Source: Physcocola sp002396385
GTDB taxonomy: Bacteria; Bacteroidota; Bacteroidia; Bacteroidales; Paludibacteraceae
Direction: 5' to 3'
DNA length: 42,794 nt
Assembly: GCA_946535435.1 (NCBI GenBank)
Contig: CAMNDM010000031.1
Location: 1-42,794, forward strand
Positions within the stretch are counted from its first letter, which is position 1; every line of letters starts with the position of its first letter. Below, in pieces: positions 33,434 to 40,881 of this stretch. Below the pieces are notes generated by a model. It saw nothing but the letters and a program-made list of their open reading frames with translations. It made no database searches and was not told the origin of the DNA. The translations under genes and the position numbers were made by a program.

Positions 33434-33459
33434 CAACGCATTACGAAAATGATGCGAAT

Positions 33460-33533
33460 GGCGGGATAGCTCAGTTGGTTAGAGCGTCGGATTCATAACC
33501 CGGAGGTCACGAGTTCAATTCTCGTTCCCGCTA
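33460..33533 (+). tRNA. tRNA-Met (anticodon CAT)
   Basis: Acceptor GGCGGGA (33460-33466) pairs with TCCCGCT (33526-33532), with a G-U first pair. The D-arm is GCTCAGTTGGTTAGAGC, the anticodon loop TTCATAA and the T-arm ACGAGTTCAATTCTCGT. It lacks the initiator-type mismatched first pair with GGG/CCC stem, so elongator Met is the best call. A tRNA-Ile with lysidine-modified CAT cannot be excluded by sequence alone. Confidence 0.85.
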
Positions 33534-33550
33534 CTTCTTACATTTAATAT

Positions 33551-33623
33551 GGCGGATTAGTGTAGAGGCCTAGCACGCGACCCTCTCACGGTTGAGACTC
33601 GGGTTCGAATCCCGGATCCGCTA
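33551..33623 (+). tRNA. tRNA-Glu (anticodon CTC)
   Basis: Acceptor GGCGGAT (33551-33557) pairs with ATCCGCT (33616-33622). Stem CGACC/GGTTG closes the loop CTCTCAC with anticodon CTC. The T-arm is CGGGTTCGAATCCCG. It lies 17 bases after tRNA-Met on the same transcript. Confidence 0.92.
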
Positions 33624-33627
33624 CTTT

Positions 33628-33660
33628 AGGGCGAAACATCTGTTTCGCCCTTTTCTTTTC
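33628..33660 (+). terminator. terminator of the tRNA pair
   Basis: GGGCGAAACA (33629-33638) pairs with TGTTTCGCCC (33641-33650), and TTTTCTTTTC follows. Confidence 0.85.
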
Positions 33661-33763
33661 TCCCTTCTGTGTCACATAGTGCCTTTTGAACACTTCATCT
33701 CTTCGCCGATTAAAAGTTTTTCTGTAACTTCGCAATTTGTCATTTGAAAGAAGCAATACTATT

Positions 33764-34819
33764 ATGATTACCCAAAAAGTTGACAAGGTTTTGGCCCTAC
33801 AGGCAAAAGATTTGATAATGAAGGCCAACGATATTGTTATTACTGCTCACGTTTCGCCAGATGGTGATGCTGTTGGCTCTACTTTGGCGATGTGTCACTA
33901 TTTGAGCGCTATGGGAAAGAAAGCGACTGTGGTGCTGCCTAATGCTTTCCCTGCTTTTTTCAAGTGGATGCCAGGGGCGCGCGAAATTGTTGTCTTCAAA
34001 GATAACCGTCGAAACGCGATTAATGCCATAAACCAGGCCGACCTTATAATCTGTCAGGACTTTAACGAGCTCAAGCGACTCGGTGAGGAGGGGATGCCTG
34101 CTGTTGTGCGGGATACCAAATGCAAAAAACTGATGATTGACCACCACCTCAATCCTGAACCGTTTGCCGATGTCACTATTTCCTATCCCCAGATGTCATC
34201 GGCTTGTGAACTGCTTTACCGTGTCATGCAAATATGGAATGGAGGCCTTTCCGTCGATGTGAATGTTGCTATGTGCATCTATACCGGTATGATGACGGAT
34301 ACCGGCGCCTTTTCTTACAATTCGAACGACCCCGATATATACTATATCATTGCTGAACTTATTAAAGCGGGTATTGATAAGGACGAGATTCACAGAAATG
34401 TGTTTAATAATTACACTGCCGATCGCTATCGGATGATGGGATACGCTTTGACAAAAATGGAGATTATTCCTGAATATGGAACGTCTATTATAACGATGTC
34501 ACGGGCCGAACTCAACAACTTCAATTACAGGAAGGGTGATACTGAGGGCTTTGTAAATATGCCGTTATCGATTAAGGGTGTTTTCTTTTCTGCTTTTTTG
34601 AAGGAGGAAGACAACCTTATCAAAGTGTCTTTACGTTCGCAGGGCGATTTCCCTTGTAATATTGTCGCGTCCGAGAATTTCGGTGGGGGCGGTCACTTGA
34701 ACGCATCGGGTGGTGAGGCCCACGGCGAGCAACTCGAGGATGTTGCCCAGCGCTTGCGCGATGCCTTGCCGCGTTATAAGGAATACTTCGACAAAGAAAT
34801 GGCTAAACTTGCAGACTGA
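33764..34819 (+). CDS. nrnA: DHH-family phosphoesterase, NrnA-like
   Basis: 351 residues from ATG 33764; the frame is open further upstream but with no supported start. The DHH domain contains VSPDGDAVGS (metal-binding motif I), the DFNEL block and MIDHHLNPE, the DHH motif itself, and then MMTDTGAFSY. The C-terminal DHHA1 domain ends in the substrate-binding GGGGHLNASGG. NrnA enzymes degrade nano-RNAs from the 5' end and dephosphorylate 3'-phosphoadenosine 5'-phosphate (pAp), with Mn2+. Length and motifs are complete. It heads an operon; the next gene starts one base after its stop. Confidence 0.93.
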   Translation: MITQKVDKVLALQAKDLIMKANDIVITAHVSPDGDAVGSTLAMCHYLSAMGKKATVVLPNAFPAFFKWMPGAREIVVFKDNRRNAINAINQADLIICQDFNELKRLGEEGMPAVVRDTKCKKLMIDHHLNPEPFADVTISYPQMSSACELLYRVMQIWNGGLSVDVNVAMCIYTGMMTDTGAFSYNSNDPDIYYIIAELIKAGIDKDEIHRNVFNNYTADRYRMMGYALTKMEIIPEYGTSIITMSRAELNNFNYRKGDTEGFVNMPLSIKGVFFSAFLKEEDNLIKVSLRSQGDFPCNIVASENFGGGGHLNASGGEAHGEQLEDVAQRLRDALPRYKEYFDKEMAKLAD

Positions 34820-34820
34820 T

Positions 34821-35360
34821 ATGAGGTGCTCTTTTTTTGTGGCTTTCGCTTTCGTTGGTCTCGTTGCTTGTAGCAGTAACGATGCTCCACAGATTCCTGT
34901 CAACAAATTGCCTGTTGACCATTCTAAGGAAAACCTCATTGAATATAATAGGCAGTACGTGGAATTTGAAGACGATGAAATAAAACACTATATCGACTCG
35001 TTACACCTTAAGATGGATAAAACGTCGGAAGGTATAAGGTATGCTATCGATAACAGGGGGGGCGGACGCTACCCGGTCGACGGCGATGTGGTAAAACTTA
35101 CCTATTCAGTCGTTTTGCTTGATGGAACTTCTTGTCCCGAGTTGACGAACCGGCAGACTAAGGTCGAGATGGGGAAAGGAAAGTTGCCTATAGGCCTTGA
35201 AAAGGCGGTTTCGATGTTGGCGGCTGGCGGAAAGGGCGATTTTATAATACCGGCATTATTGGCCTATGGGGTTTCCGGACGCGAGAACTGTGTTCCTCCA
35301 TATTCGCCTATACGTTGCTCTGTCTTTTTAAATTCTATTGAAAATAAAGTAATTAAATAA
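34821..35360 (+). CDS. FKBP-fold lipoprotein, active site degenerate
   Basis: 179 residues from ATG 34821, one base after the nrnA stop. A lipoprotein signal (MRCSFFVAFAFVGLVACSS, lipobox VAC) anchors it. After a linker the FKBP domain runs from about residue 80 (GDVVKLTYSVVLLDGTSC) to the end (LNSIENKVIK). Compared with FKBP12, the AYG tyrosine is kept, but the active-site FD pair reads CP and the core Trp of RGWEEGV is Leu (PIGLEKAV), so prolyl isomerase activity may be weak or absent. GldI, a lipoprotein of the gliding/T9SS system, is also FKBP-like, but this protein is not clearly GldI. It precedes a second FKBP-like lipoprotein. Confidence 0.82.
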   Translation: MRCSFFVAFAFVGLVACSSNDAPQIPVNKLPVDHSKENLIEYNRQYVEFEDDEIKHYIDSLHLKMDKTSEGIRYAIDNRGGGRYPVDGDVVKLTYSVVLLDGTSCPELTNRQTKVEMGKGKLPIGLEKAVSMLAAGGKGDFIIPALLAYGVSGRENCVPPYSPIRCSVFLNSIENKVIK

Positions 35361-35361
35361 T

Positions 35362-35955
35362 ATGATGTCATTGAAATCATTTTTTGTCTCTTTCGTGTGT
35401 GTGGCCTCCTTGGCTGTTTCTTTCAGCTCGTGCCGACACCAGAAAACGTATGCGGAGTATCTGGAAGATGAAGAAGATATGATTGATGCTTTTATTGAAA
35501 GAAACAAAATCTTTACCGTTAACTTCATGCCAACTCAATCTACCGAATGGTTGACCCCGAATGGTGACCCTGTATATTACAAGTTCAGCGATGGCCTTTA
35601 TTTCCATCTGATTGAGAAAGGCGACACTACCACGCTGGCTCCTAATGTCGGTAATACGGTCACTTTGCGTTATGTGGGGAGAAATATGGATGGCGTTATT
35701 GTTTACGATTGGTCCGAACAGGCTTCTGTCACTCCAACAAGTCTGCGTATCCTGTCAACTCCAACAGCCTCTAATATATATGGCGAGGGTTTCATAAAGG
35801 CAGTCCGTTGTCTTTATGCTGGTGGACATTGTACTGCTATTATTCCTTTTAAAATCGGTAACGGCTACAATAGTAATATCTATGGAGGAGTGACTTCCGA
35901 TTCGGAGGATCGTCGCCCTATGTTTTACGAAATTTGGGTTTCCCGTATTGAATAG
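35362..35955 (+). CDS. DUF4827-like lipoprotein, FKBP-like fold
   Basis: 197 residues from ATG 35362 (a second ATG follows at once). The lipoprotein signal ends at SFSSC. The helix AEYLEDEEDMIDAFIERNKI is followed by a beta-rich domain whose phrases GNTVTLRYVGRNMDGVIVYDWSE and GFIKAVRCLYAGGHCTAIIPFKIGNGY match the layout of FKBP domains, without the catalytic residues. I believe it belongs to the Bacteroidota lipoprotein group DUF4827. It starts one base after the FKBP-like lipoprotein stop, so the two are co-translated neighbours and probably paralogues. The function is unknown; an envelope chaperone role is a guess. Confidence 0.75.
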   Translation: MMSLKSFFVSFVCVASLAVSFSSCRHQKTYAEYLEDEEDMIDAFIERNKIFTVNFMPTQSTEWLTPNGDPVYYKFSDGLYFHLIEKGDTTTLAPNVGNTVTLRYVGRNMDGVIVYDWSEQASVTPTSLRILSTPTASNIYGEGFIKAVRCLYAGGHCTAIIPFKIGNGYNSNIYGGVTSDSEDRRPMFYEIWVSRIE

Positions 35956-35957
35956 GT

Positions 35958-36722
35958 ATGGGTATGCGTGTTACTAAAAATCAGATTAAGTTGGTTCGAT
36001 CGCTTGCACAGCGGAAGGAACGGAATGCGACAGGACTTTTTGTGGCTGAAGGTGACAAACTCGTTCCTGATTTGTTCTCTTCTTTTTCTTGCCGCCTGCT
36101 TTTGGCTACTGCCGGGTTTCTGCAAGAACATCCCGGATTGAATGCCGATGAAGTGGCCGAGGCGACACATTCCGAAATAGAGCGCGCTTCTCTGCTTAAT
36201 ACGCCCCAGCAGGTTATCGCTGTATTCCGTATTCCCAAGGTGGAATTCAATAGAAATGACTTTGTCGGGCATCTGACTTTGGCTCTCGATCGTGTACAAG
36301 ATCCGGGAAATTTGGGCACAATTGTTCGTATTGCCGATTGGTTTGGCGTAAAATGCATTGTATGCAGTAACGATACGGTCGATGTGTATAACCCGAAAAC
36401 CGTTCAGGCGACCATGGGTGCTTTGGCCCGTGTGAGGGTCTGTTATACCAACCTCACTGATTTTTTCAAAGGCATGCCTGAGGGGTATCCGGTTTACGGA
36501 ACATTTCTCGAAGGCGATAATATCTATAAGACCGAACTGCCGCAAGAGGCTGTGGTTGTTATGGGAAATGAAGGGAATGGTATTTCGGCTGAAGTGGAAA
36601 AATGGGTCAACCGAAAATTGTTTATACCCAGTTTCCCGCCCGGACAGCCTACTTCTGAGTCGCTGAATGTGGCTGTTGCCACTGCCGTTACTTGTGCTGA
36701 ATTCCGGAGAAGGACTTACTGA
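35958..36722 (+). CDS. TrmH-family (SpoU) RNA 2'-O-methyltransferase
   Basis: 254 residues from ATG 35958 (35964 is possible). After a small N-terminal substrate-binding domain (TKNQIKLVRSLAQRKERNATGLFVAEG) the SPOUT domain shows its three motifs: LDRVQDPGNLGTIVRIADWF, VVMGNEGNGIS and ESLNVAVATAVTCAEFRRR, which form the knotted SAM site. Such enzymes methylate the 2'-OH of rRNA or tRNA nucleotides; the exact target (RlmB-like or TrmH-like) cannot be decided. It starts two bases after the DUF4827-like gene. Confidence 0.93.
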   Translation: MGMRVTKNQIKLVRSLAQRKERNATGLFVAEGDKLVPDLFSSFSCRLLLATAGFLQEHPGLNADEVAEATHSEIERASLLNTPQQVIAVFRIPKVEFNRNDFVGHLTLALDRVQDPGNLGTIVRIADWFGVKCIVCSNDTVDVYNPKTVQATMGALARVRVCYTNLTDFFKGMPEGYPVYGTFLEGDNIYKTELPQEAVVVMGNEGNGISAEVEKWVNRKLFIPSFPPGQPTSESLNVAVATAVTCAEFRRRTY

Positions 36723-36739
36723 TTATAGGAGAATATGAT

Positions 36740-37327
36740 ATGAAGAACGATTTTTCTGAAATGGAGGATGACCTTAAGGCTGCCATTGATGTGCTGAAGA
36801 AGGGTGGCGTTATTCTCTATCCGACCGACACAATTTGGGGAATTGGGTGTGATGCCACCAATGAAGATGCTGTCAGACGTGTTTACGACATAAAGCAGCG
36901 TGACGATTCGAAGGCCTTGATTACTCTTACCGATAATCCGACCCTTATTTCGCGTCTTGCTGATATGCCCGATGTGGCTTACGATGTTATTGAAGCATGC
37001 GCCGAAGACCAGCCAATGACTATTATTTATGATGGCGGGCGTAATTTGGCCAAGAACCTTTTAGCTGAGGATGGTAGCATTGGCATACGTGTCACTTCCG
37101 AAAAATTCTCGGCTGAGTTGTGCCGACGCTTTAAGCGGCCAATCGTATCTACTTCGGCTAATATTTCAGGACAACCCAGCCCGAAATCGTTTTCCGAAAT
37201 AACTGAGGAGGTGAAGTCTAAGATGGATTATATTGTGAAGTATCGTCAGACTGATAATACACCCCATAAACCGTCGAAAATTATAAAGTTGAAAGCCAAT
37301 GGTGCTGTGACTATTATTCGTGGCTAG
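36740..37327 (+). CDS. tsaC: L-threonylcarbamoyladenylate synthase (Sua5/YrdC)
   Basis: 195 residues. Start ATG 36740 follows TAGGAGA. The YrdC core is complete: GGVILYPTDTIWGIGCDATN, RVYDIKQRDDSKALITL (the KxR...SK nucleotide/threonine pocket), IGIRV and PIVSTSANISGQPSP. The enzyme makes threonylcarbamoyl-AMP from Thr, bicarbonate and ATP for the t6A37 modification of ANN-decoding tRNAs. There is no C-terminal Sua5 domain. It is the last gene of the operon, and its stop overlaps that of the convergent methyltransferase by four bases. Confidence 0.93.
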   Translation: MKNDFSEMEDDLKAAIDVLKKGGVILYPTDTIWGIGCDATNEDAVRRVYDIKQRDDSKALITLTDNPTLISRLADMPDVAYDVIEACAEDQPMTIIYDGGRNLAKNLLAEDGSIGIRVTSEKFSAELCRRFKRPIVSTSANISGQPSPKSFSEITEEVKSKMDYIVKYRQTDNTPHKPSKIIKLKANGAVTIIRG

Positions 37328-38037
37328 TCGGCATATAGGTAAAAGTCTCTGACCAGTGATTTGAATTGTGGGGTCATCTTGTTATCTGCTCCTTCAGCTA
37401 AGACCAGTGTGTCTTCTGTAGGTGAGTTTGGCTTGATTCTCCCTACTTCCAACAACATACGTTTGGCCTTTTTCCCGGCTTTTGTTAAAACCGTGGTCGA
37501 CCGTTGTAGGTAGAGCCCGCAGGCTGTTGCCTCACCTATTAGGCGCTTCGCTTCCTCGCAGGGTAATACTACTGCCAAACGCCCTTTGGAAGAGAGGTGT
37601 TTTTTTGCGAAATGCACAAGTTCCTCTATACTGAGGCCATCGTTGTGGCGGGCTGCACTGCGTTTTTCATCGGGCGCTTTTAACGCATTGGTGAAGTAGG
37701 GCGGATTACTGACTATTAGGTCTATTGCTTCTTGGGGCTTGTATTCCTGCATGCGCGCGTGTTCTATTTTTATCTGTGCACGCCAGCGGCATTCCGAGGC
37801 ATTTTCCTGGGCCTGAGTGGCGGCTTCCCCGTCAATCTCGATGCCTGTAATTGTTGTTTCCGATGAACTGCGTTGTGCTACCATTATTGCAATAAGTCCT
37901 GTGCCGCAACCAACGTCGAGTACTGTCTTTACTCCTGAAACGTTGCACCAACTGCCAATTAATACTCCGTCGGTGCCCACTTTCATGGCACATCGGTCTT
38001 GTGCTATGTAGAATTGTTTGAAACGGAATCCTGACAT
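37324..38037 (-). CDS. trmN6: tRNA1(Val) adenine-37 N6-methyltransferase-like (YfiC/TrmN6)
   Basis: 237 residues. SAM motif I is LDVGCGTGLIAIMVAQR, motif II ends in an acidic EID, and motif IV is NPPYFTN, the N6-adenine methyltransferase signature. The N-terminal FRFKQFYIAQDRCAMKVGTDGVLIGSW is typical of the YfiC group. It would methylate A37 in tRNA1Val. The stop shares the sequence CTAG with the stop of the convergent TsaC gene, so there is no space for a terminator between them. A -7-like element TACATTTG (38059-38052, minus) precedes it by 15 bases. Confidence 0.88.
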   Translation of the reverse strand: MSGFRFKQFYIAQDRCAMKVGTDGVLIGSWCNVSGVKTVLDVGCGTGLIAIMVAQRSSSETTITGIEIDGEAATQAQENASECRWRAQIKIEHARMQEYKPQEAIDLIVSNPPYFTNALKAPDEKRSAARHNDGLSIEELVHFAKKHLSSKGRLAVVLPCEEAKRLIGEATACGLYLQRSTTVLTKAGKKAKRMLLEVGRIKPNSPTEDTLVLAEGADNKMTPQFKSLVRDFYLYAD

Positions 38038-38051
38038 CGTGTTCTTTTTTA

Positions 38052-38059
38052 CAAATGTA
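38052..38059 (-). promoter_or_regulatory. -7 element of the TrmN6-like gene
   Basis: The minus strand reads TACATTTG, 14 bases before the start codon. The leader would be very short. No clear -33 box. Confidence 0.5.
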
Positions 38060-38083
38060 TCGTTTTTTTTGTCACGAATGAAT

Positions 38084-38114
38084 TTGCATCAGTAATTCCT
38101 TAATTATAATTTTG
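38084..38114 (+). promoter_or_regulatory. promoter of the small lipoprotein gene
   Basis: TTG (38084-38086), a 20-base gap and TAATTTTG (38107-38114), 22 bases before the start codon. Confidence 0.8.
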
Positions 38115-38136
38115 CCCAATCAACTTTAAAATAGAA

Positions 38137-38625
38137 ATGAATTTTAAACATCTGAACTTTTCCGCTGTTCTTCTTGTTGCAGTGTTGGCGGGGTGCAACG
38201 GGCAACCTTCCGCAAAAGAAAATGCTGGTGCCGATTCTTCTTCCGCTCCGGTTTTAGAAGATAATACTCCTGCCCCCGATAGTGCCAAAGTTGTGGCTTT
38301 GCTTACCGAACTTTACAACGACTATGTGTTCGGCCGAAAAGAGTTTGATAGGTCCGCTGCTGACTATTTCTGTACGAAGAAGATGGCTGATGAACTTCAA
38401 ACTGCTTACGAGTACGAGGGTGGCGGTTATGCTGTCTGGAAGTTCAGAACCCCTGCTCAAGACGGCGCACAGGGCGATGGGCTGAAATACGTTTCAAAAA
38501 AAGCGCCCAATGTCTACACTGCCGGTATTGTTGATAACGGTGTGAAGGCTTCTGCCGATTTTTATTTCGCTTGTCAGAATGGAGATTTTAAAATTGACTC
38601 TGTGACTGTTTCTTGCGACCAGTAA
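38137..38625 (+). CDS. lipoprotein of unknown function
   Basis: 162 residues. The lipoprotein signal ends at VLAGC, and a disordered Ser/Ala/Pro-rich tether follows (residues 20-50). The folded part starts AKVVALLTELYNDYVFG and has SAADYFCTKKMADELQTAYEYEG and strands ending in ADFYFACQNGDFKIDSVTV. The layout of helices first and a curved sheet after resembles DUF3828/NTF2-like lipoproteins, but I cannot assign a family with confidence. The gene has its own promoter and is closed by a strong terminator, so it is monocistronic. Confidence 0.78.
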   Translation: MNFKHLNFSAVLLVAVLAGCNGQPSAKENAGADSSSAPVLEDNTPAPDSAKVVALLTELYNDYVFGRKEFDRSAADYFCTKKMADELQTAYEYEGGGYAVWKFRTPAQDGAQGDGLKYVSKKAPNVYTAGIVDNGVKASADFYFACQNGDFKIDSVTVSCDQ

Positions 38626-38707
38626 AACAGTAAGAGCAGAGTTGTTTCCTAAAAACAGGAGGATTACATTCTGGAGTTTGTTATAAAAAGATTTTTAGAT
38701 AATGGAA

Positions 38708-38740
38708 AACGCCCGTGGATGCAGTCGCGGGCGTTTTTTT
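38708..38740. terminator. bidirectional terminator
   Basis: AACGCCCG (38708-38715) pairs with CGGGCGTT (38728-38735), with Ts on both sides. It separates the lipoprotein gene and the convergent propeller gene. Confidence 0.88.
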
Positions 38741-38746
38741 GTTTTT

Positions 38747-39604
38747 TTATTCCGACAATTCGTAGCTTACAAAAGCGAAGCGTTTGCTGTCGGGTGCCCA
38801 CGAGTTGACGTTTATGGTTCCTTGTCCGCCAAACAATTCAACTATTGTTGTTGGTGTGCCGCCTTCTGCTGGCAGCATCCTTAAAACCACGCTCTTGTTC
38901 GGCAGGTGCTCGTCAGGTCTCAAGTCATCTTTGTGGTAGGCAATATATACCACCGAATTTCCATCAGGAGACACATGTGCAAACCACGAGTTTAAATCTT
39001 CGTCAAATGTCATTTGGGTCTTGCCGCTTCCGTCGGCTTTCATGCGCCATATCTGCATCAAGCCGGTTTTTACCCAGTTGAACCAGATGTACTTGCCGTC
39101 CGGGCTGTATTCCGGACCGTCGCTTAGCCCGTCTTCGCTTTTTGTGTGGGCTGTTTCAATGCCGCTTGCCAAGTCTAGTGTATGTACCACATGGGCGTTC
39201 CCACGAAAGGCGCAATAAGCCATGTGTCTCATGTCTGGGCTCCATCCGTGCAGGTAGCTTGGCCCGATAGGGGTTATTTCGGTAGCTTCACCTCCTTCAA
39301 AAGGAAGTGTATATATTCGCGAATTGTTGTCGGAAGCAGAGTGGTGGCTCACTGCGATTAGTTTGCCGTCGCTTGAAATCACATGGTCGTTGTTACAGCG
39401 TGTGGCAATGCCCGAATAGATTTCTTCGGGTTCTCCGCTTCCATCGTGTGGAAGCTTGTATAAGCGCCCGTTGCTGTTAAATACAAACCATTTCCCGTCG
39501 GGTGTCCAGTTTGGAGCCTCAATGAGGTAAGGAAATGTTTTGATGACCGTACGGCTCTTGCTCTCGACGTCGAAAACTTCGAGTTTGCTGATTGTTTTTG
39601 TCAT
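38747..39604 (-). CDS. TolB-like six-bladed propeller protein (PD40 repeats)
   Basis: 285 residues from ATG 39604. An in-frame ATG at 39646 was rejected because it falls inside the -7 box at 39643-39650. Six PD40-type turns are visible: APNWTPDGKW, HVISSDGKL, HGWSPDMRH, PEYSPDGKY, AHVSPDGNS and NSWAPDSKR, one per blade, enough to close a propeller. There is no signal peptide, so the protein seems cytoplasmic, unlike periplasmic TolB. No peptidase domain is attached (S9 peptidases carry one after such a propeller). It probably binds a ligand or partner; which is unknown. Confidence 0.85.
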   Translation of the reverse strand: MTKTISKLEVFDVESKSRTVIKTFPYLIEAPNWTPDGKWFVFNSNGRLYKLPHDGSGEPEEIYSGIATRCNNDHVISSDGKLIAVSHHSASDNNSRIYTLPFEGGEATEITPIGPSYLHGWSPDMRHMAYCAFRGNAHVVHTLDLASGIETAHTKSEDGLSDGPEYSPDGKYIWFNWVKTGLMQIWRMKADGSGKTQMTFDEDLNSWFAHVSPDGNSVVYIAYHKDDLRPDEHLPNKSVVLRMLPAEGGTPTTIVELFGGQGTINVNSWAPDSKRFAFVSYELSE

Positions 39605-39642
39605 AAAAGTGTCTTTTTTTGTGTAAAGCATCGTCAATTTTG

Positions 39643-39650
39643 GCAAAGAT
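39643..39650 (-). promoter_or_regulatory. -7 element of the propeller gene
   Basis: The minus strand reads TATCTTTG, 39 bases before ATG 39604. It decides the start-codon choice for that gene. Confidence 0.65.
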
Positions 39651-39685
39651 AACCCTCTTTTCTCAAAGTGTATTTATTTCATTGC

Positions 39686-39693
39686 TATATTTG
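39686..39693 (+). promoter_or_regulatory. -7 element of the YczE-like gene
   Basis: TATATTTG followed by CA, 30 bases before the start codon. It is divergent from the propeller promoter 36 bases away. Confidence 0.65.
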
Positions 39694-39723
39694 CAGTGAT
39701 ATTTGGAAACATTAAAATAGGGT

Positions 39724-40464
39724 ATGAGAAATAAGAAACTCCTAATCTCCTTCTTTTGGCAGCATTTTTGGCTGTTGGTCTCTTTGTTCATAATGACGTT
39801 GGGCATAGCTTCGCTTGTTCGCTCTGGTCTTGGTTCAAGTGTCATTGCCGTGTTGCCGTATGTGTTCGAAAGGGCAGGCGACGCAGGTTGTGTGCCCCAT
39901 TTGTCCGTTGGTTGGTATACCTATTTGATGAATGTGTTGCTGGTGGTTGGACAAATCGTTGTTTTGCGCCGTAAGTTCGAGATGGTGCAATTCTTCCAGT
40001 TGCTCATCGGTTTTGTATTTGGTATGTTGCTCGACCTGAATTTGTACATTACCCAACTGTATGAACCGGCAACTTTGTGGCAGCAGGTTTGTGAAATGGT
40101 CCTGGGATGCTTGATTTTGGGGCTTGGCATCGCACTAAAAAACCGTTGCGCTTCTGTGACAATGCCGGGCGAAGGTTTCCCTGCAGCTGTCAGCCGTTTT
40201 TCGGGTATACGTTACAGAATTGTGAAGATTGCTTTCGACTGGATCGTCGTGATTTTAGGCGTTGCCGCATGCTTCATTTTCCTAGGGTCGTGGAAGTGGT
40301 TTATTGTAGGCCCTGGCACTTTGTTCGAAATGTTGACTGTCGGTTTGATTGTTCGTTTCTTAAACCGACGTTTAGGCTGGTTCGGGAAAGTCTTGGCATA
40401 CCAGCCGGGTTTTCGTCGATACATCTATGGACTTGCACGTTACATAAATGGTACGGGTAAATAA
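39724..40464 (+). CDS. YczE/YitT-type integral membrane protein
   Basis: 246 residues with about five hydrophobic segments (LVSLFIMTLGIASLV, YLMNVLLVVGQIVVL, FFQLLIGFVFGMLLDL, MVLGCLILGLGIAL, AFDWIVVILGVAACFIFL), and FEMLTVGLIVRF as a possible sixth. The phrases TLGIASLVRSGLGSSVIAVLPY and MPGEGFPAAVSRFSGIRYRIVKIAFD are typical of the YczE-like membrane proteins. No transport substrate is known for the group. The C-terminus is basic and cytoplasmic. It is monocistronic, with its own promoter and a terminator. Confidence 0.82.
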   Translation: MRNKKLLISFFWQHFWLLVSLFIMTLGIASLVRSGLGSSVIAVLPYVFERAGDAGCVPHLSVGWYTYLMNVLLVVGQIVVLRRKFEMVQFFQLLIGFVFGMLLDLNLYITQLYEPATLWQQVCEMVLGCLILGLGIALKNRCASVTMPGEGFPAAVSRFSGIRYRIVKIAFDWIVVILGVAACFIFLGSWKWFIVGPGTLFEMLTVGLIVRFLNRRLGWFGKVLAYQPGFRRYIYGLARYINGTGK

Positions 40465-40480
40465 AATGAACTGATAAGAA

Positions 40481-40522
40481 GAAGGGTGTGACCGTTTAAT
40501 TAAGGCCACACCCTTCCTTTTT
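40481..40522. terminator. terminator between convergent genes
   Basis: GAAGGGTGTG (40481-40490) pairs with CACACCCTTC (40507-40516), and CTTTTTCTTT follows on the plus strand. The minus strand has a weaker T tract. Confidence 0.82.
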
Positions 40523-40535
40523 CTTTATACCGCCC

Positions 40536-40868
40536 CTATTTTACCAATTGTTGCAGTTCGTTTAGCAGGTTTTCAACTTTGGCTTTCTGCTCGTCGTTGA
40601 CTTTTCCAGAAGCCGCTTGCTCTTTTAGTTTTGCAACAACCTGCTTGCCTTCGTATTGGAGCTCGTTGATTTTAACACTGGCATCCATATCGCCTGATTT
40701 AGCTTTGGCAATATAGTCTTTTTCTACTGTGATGATGCTGTCGAGTCTGTTGATGTTTGCATCTACTTCCGGGTCGTTGGAGGCTGTATTGTTGCCAACA
40801 CCCGAACAACTTGCCAACACCGTTGTTAGAAGTGCGGTATAGGCAACTCTTTTTACGATTTTTACCAT
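40536..40868 (-). CDS. small helical lipoprotein
   Basis: 110 residues. The lipoprotein signal ends at TVLASC. The rest is highly charged and helical with heptad-like spacing (INRLDSIITVEKDYIAKAKSG, KINELQYEGKQVVAKLKEQ, KVENLLNELQQLVK), suggesting a coiled coil or helical hairpin. No known family recognised. It starts 13 bases after the aminopeptidase stop, so it belongs to the same transcript. Confidence 0.8.
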   Translation of the reverse strand: MVKIVKRVAYTALLTTVLASCSGVGNNTASNDPEVDANINRLDSIITVEKDYIAKAKSGDMDASVKINELQYEGKQVVAKLKEQAASGKVNDEQKAKVENLLNELQQLVK

Positions 40869-40881
40869 CTTTAATATAGTT

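Noticed and set aside
33586..33828. 80-residue minus-strand frame over tRNA-Glu and the nrnA start
   Set aside because: It overlaps a tRNA and the start of nrnA on the other strand, and its C-terminus is antisense tRNA sequence.
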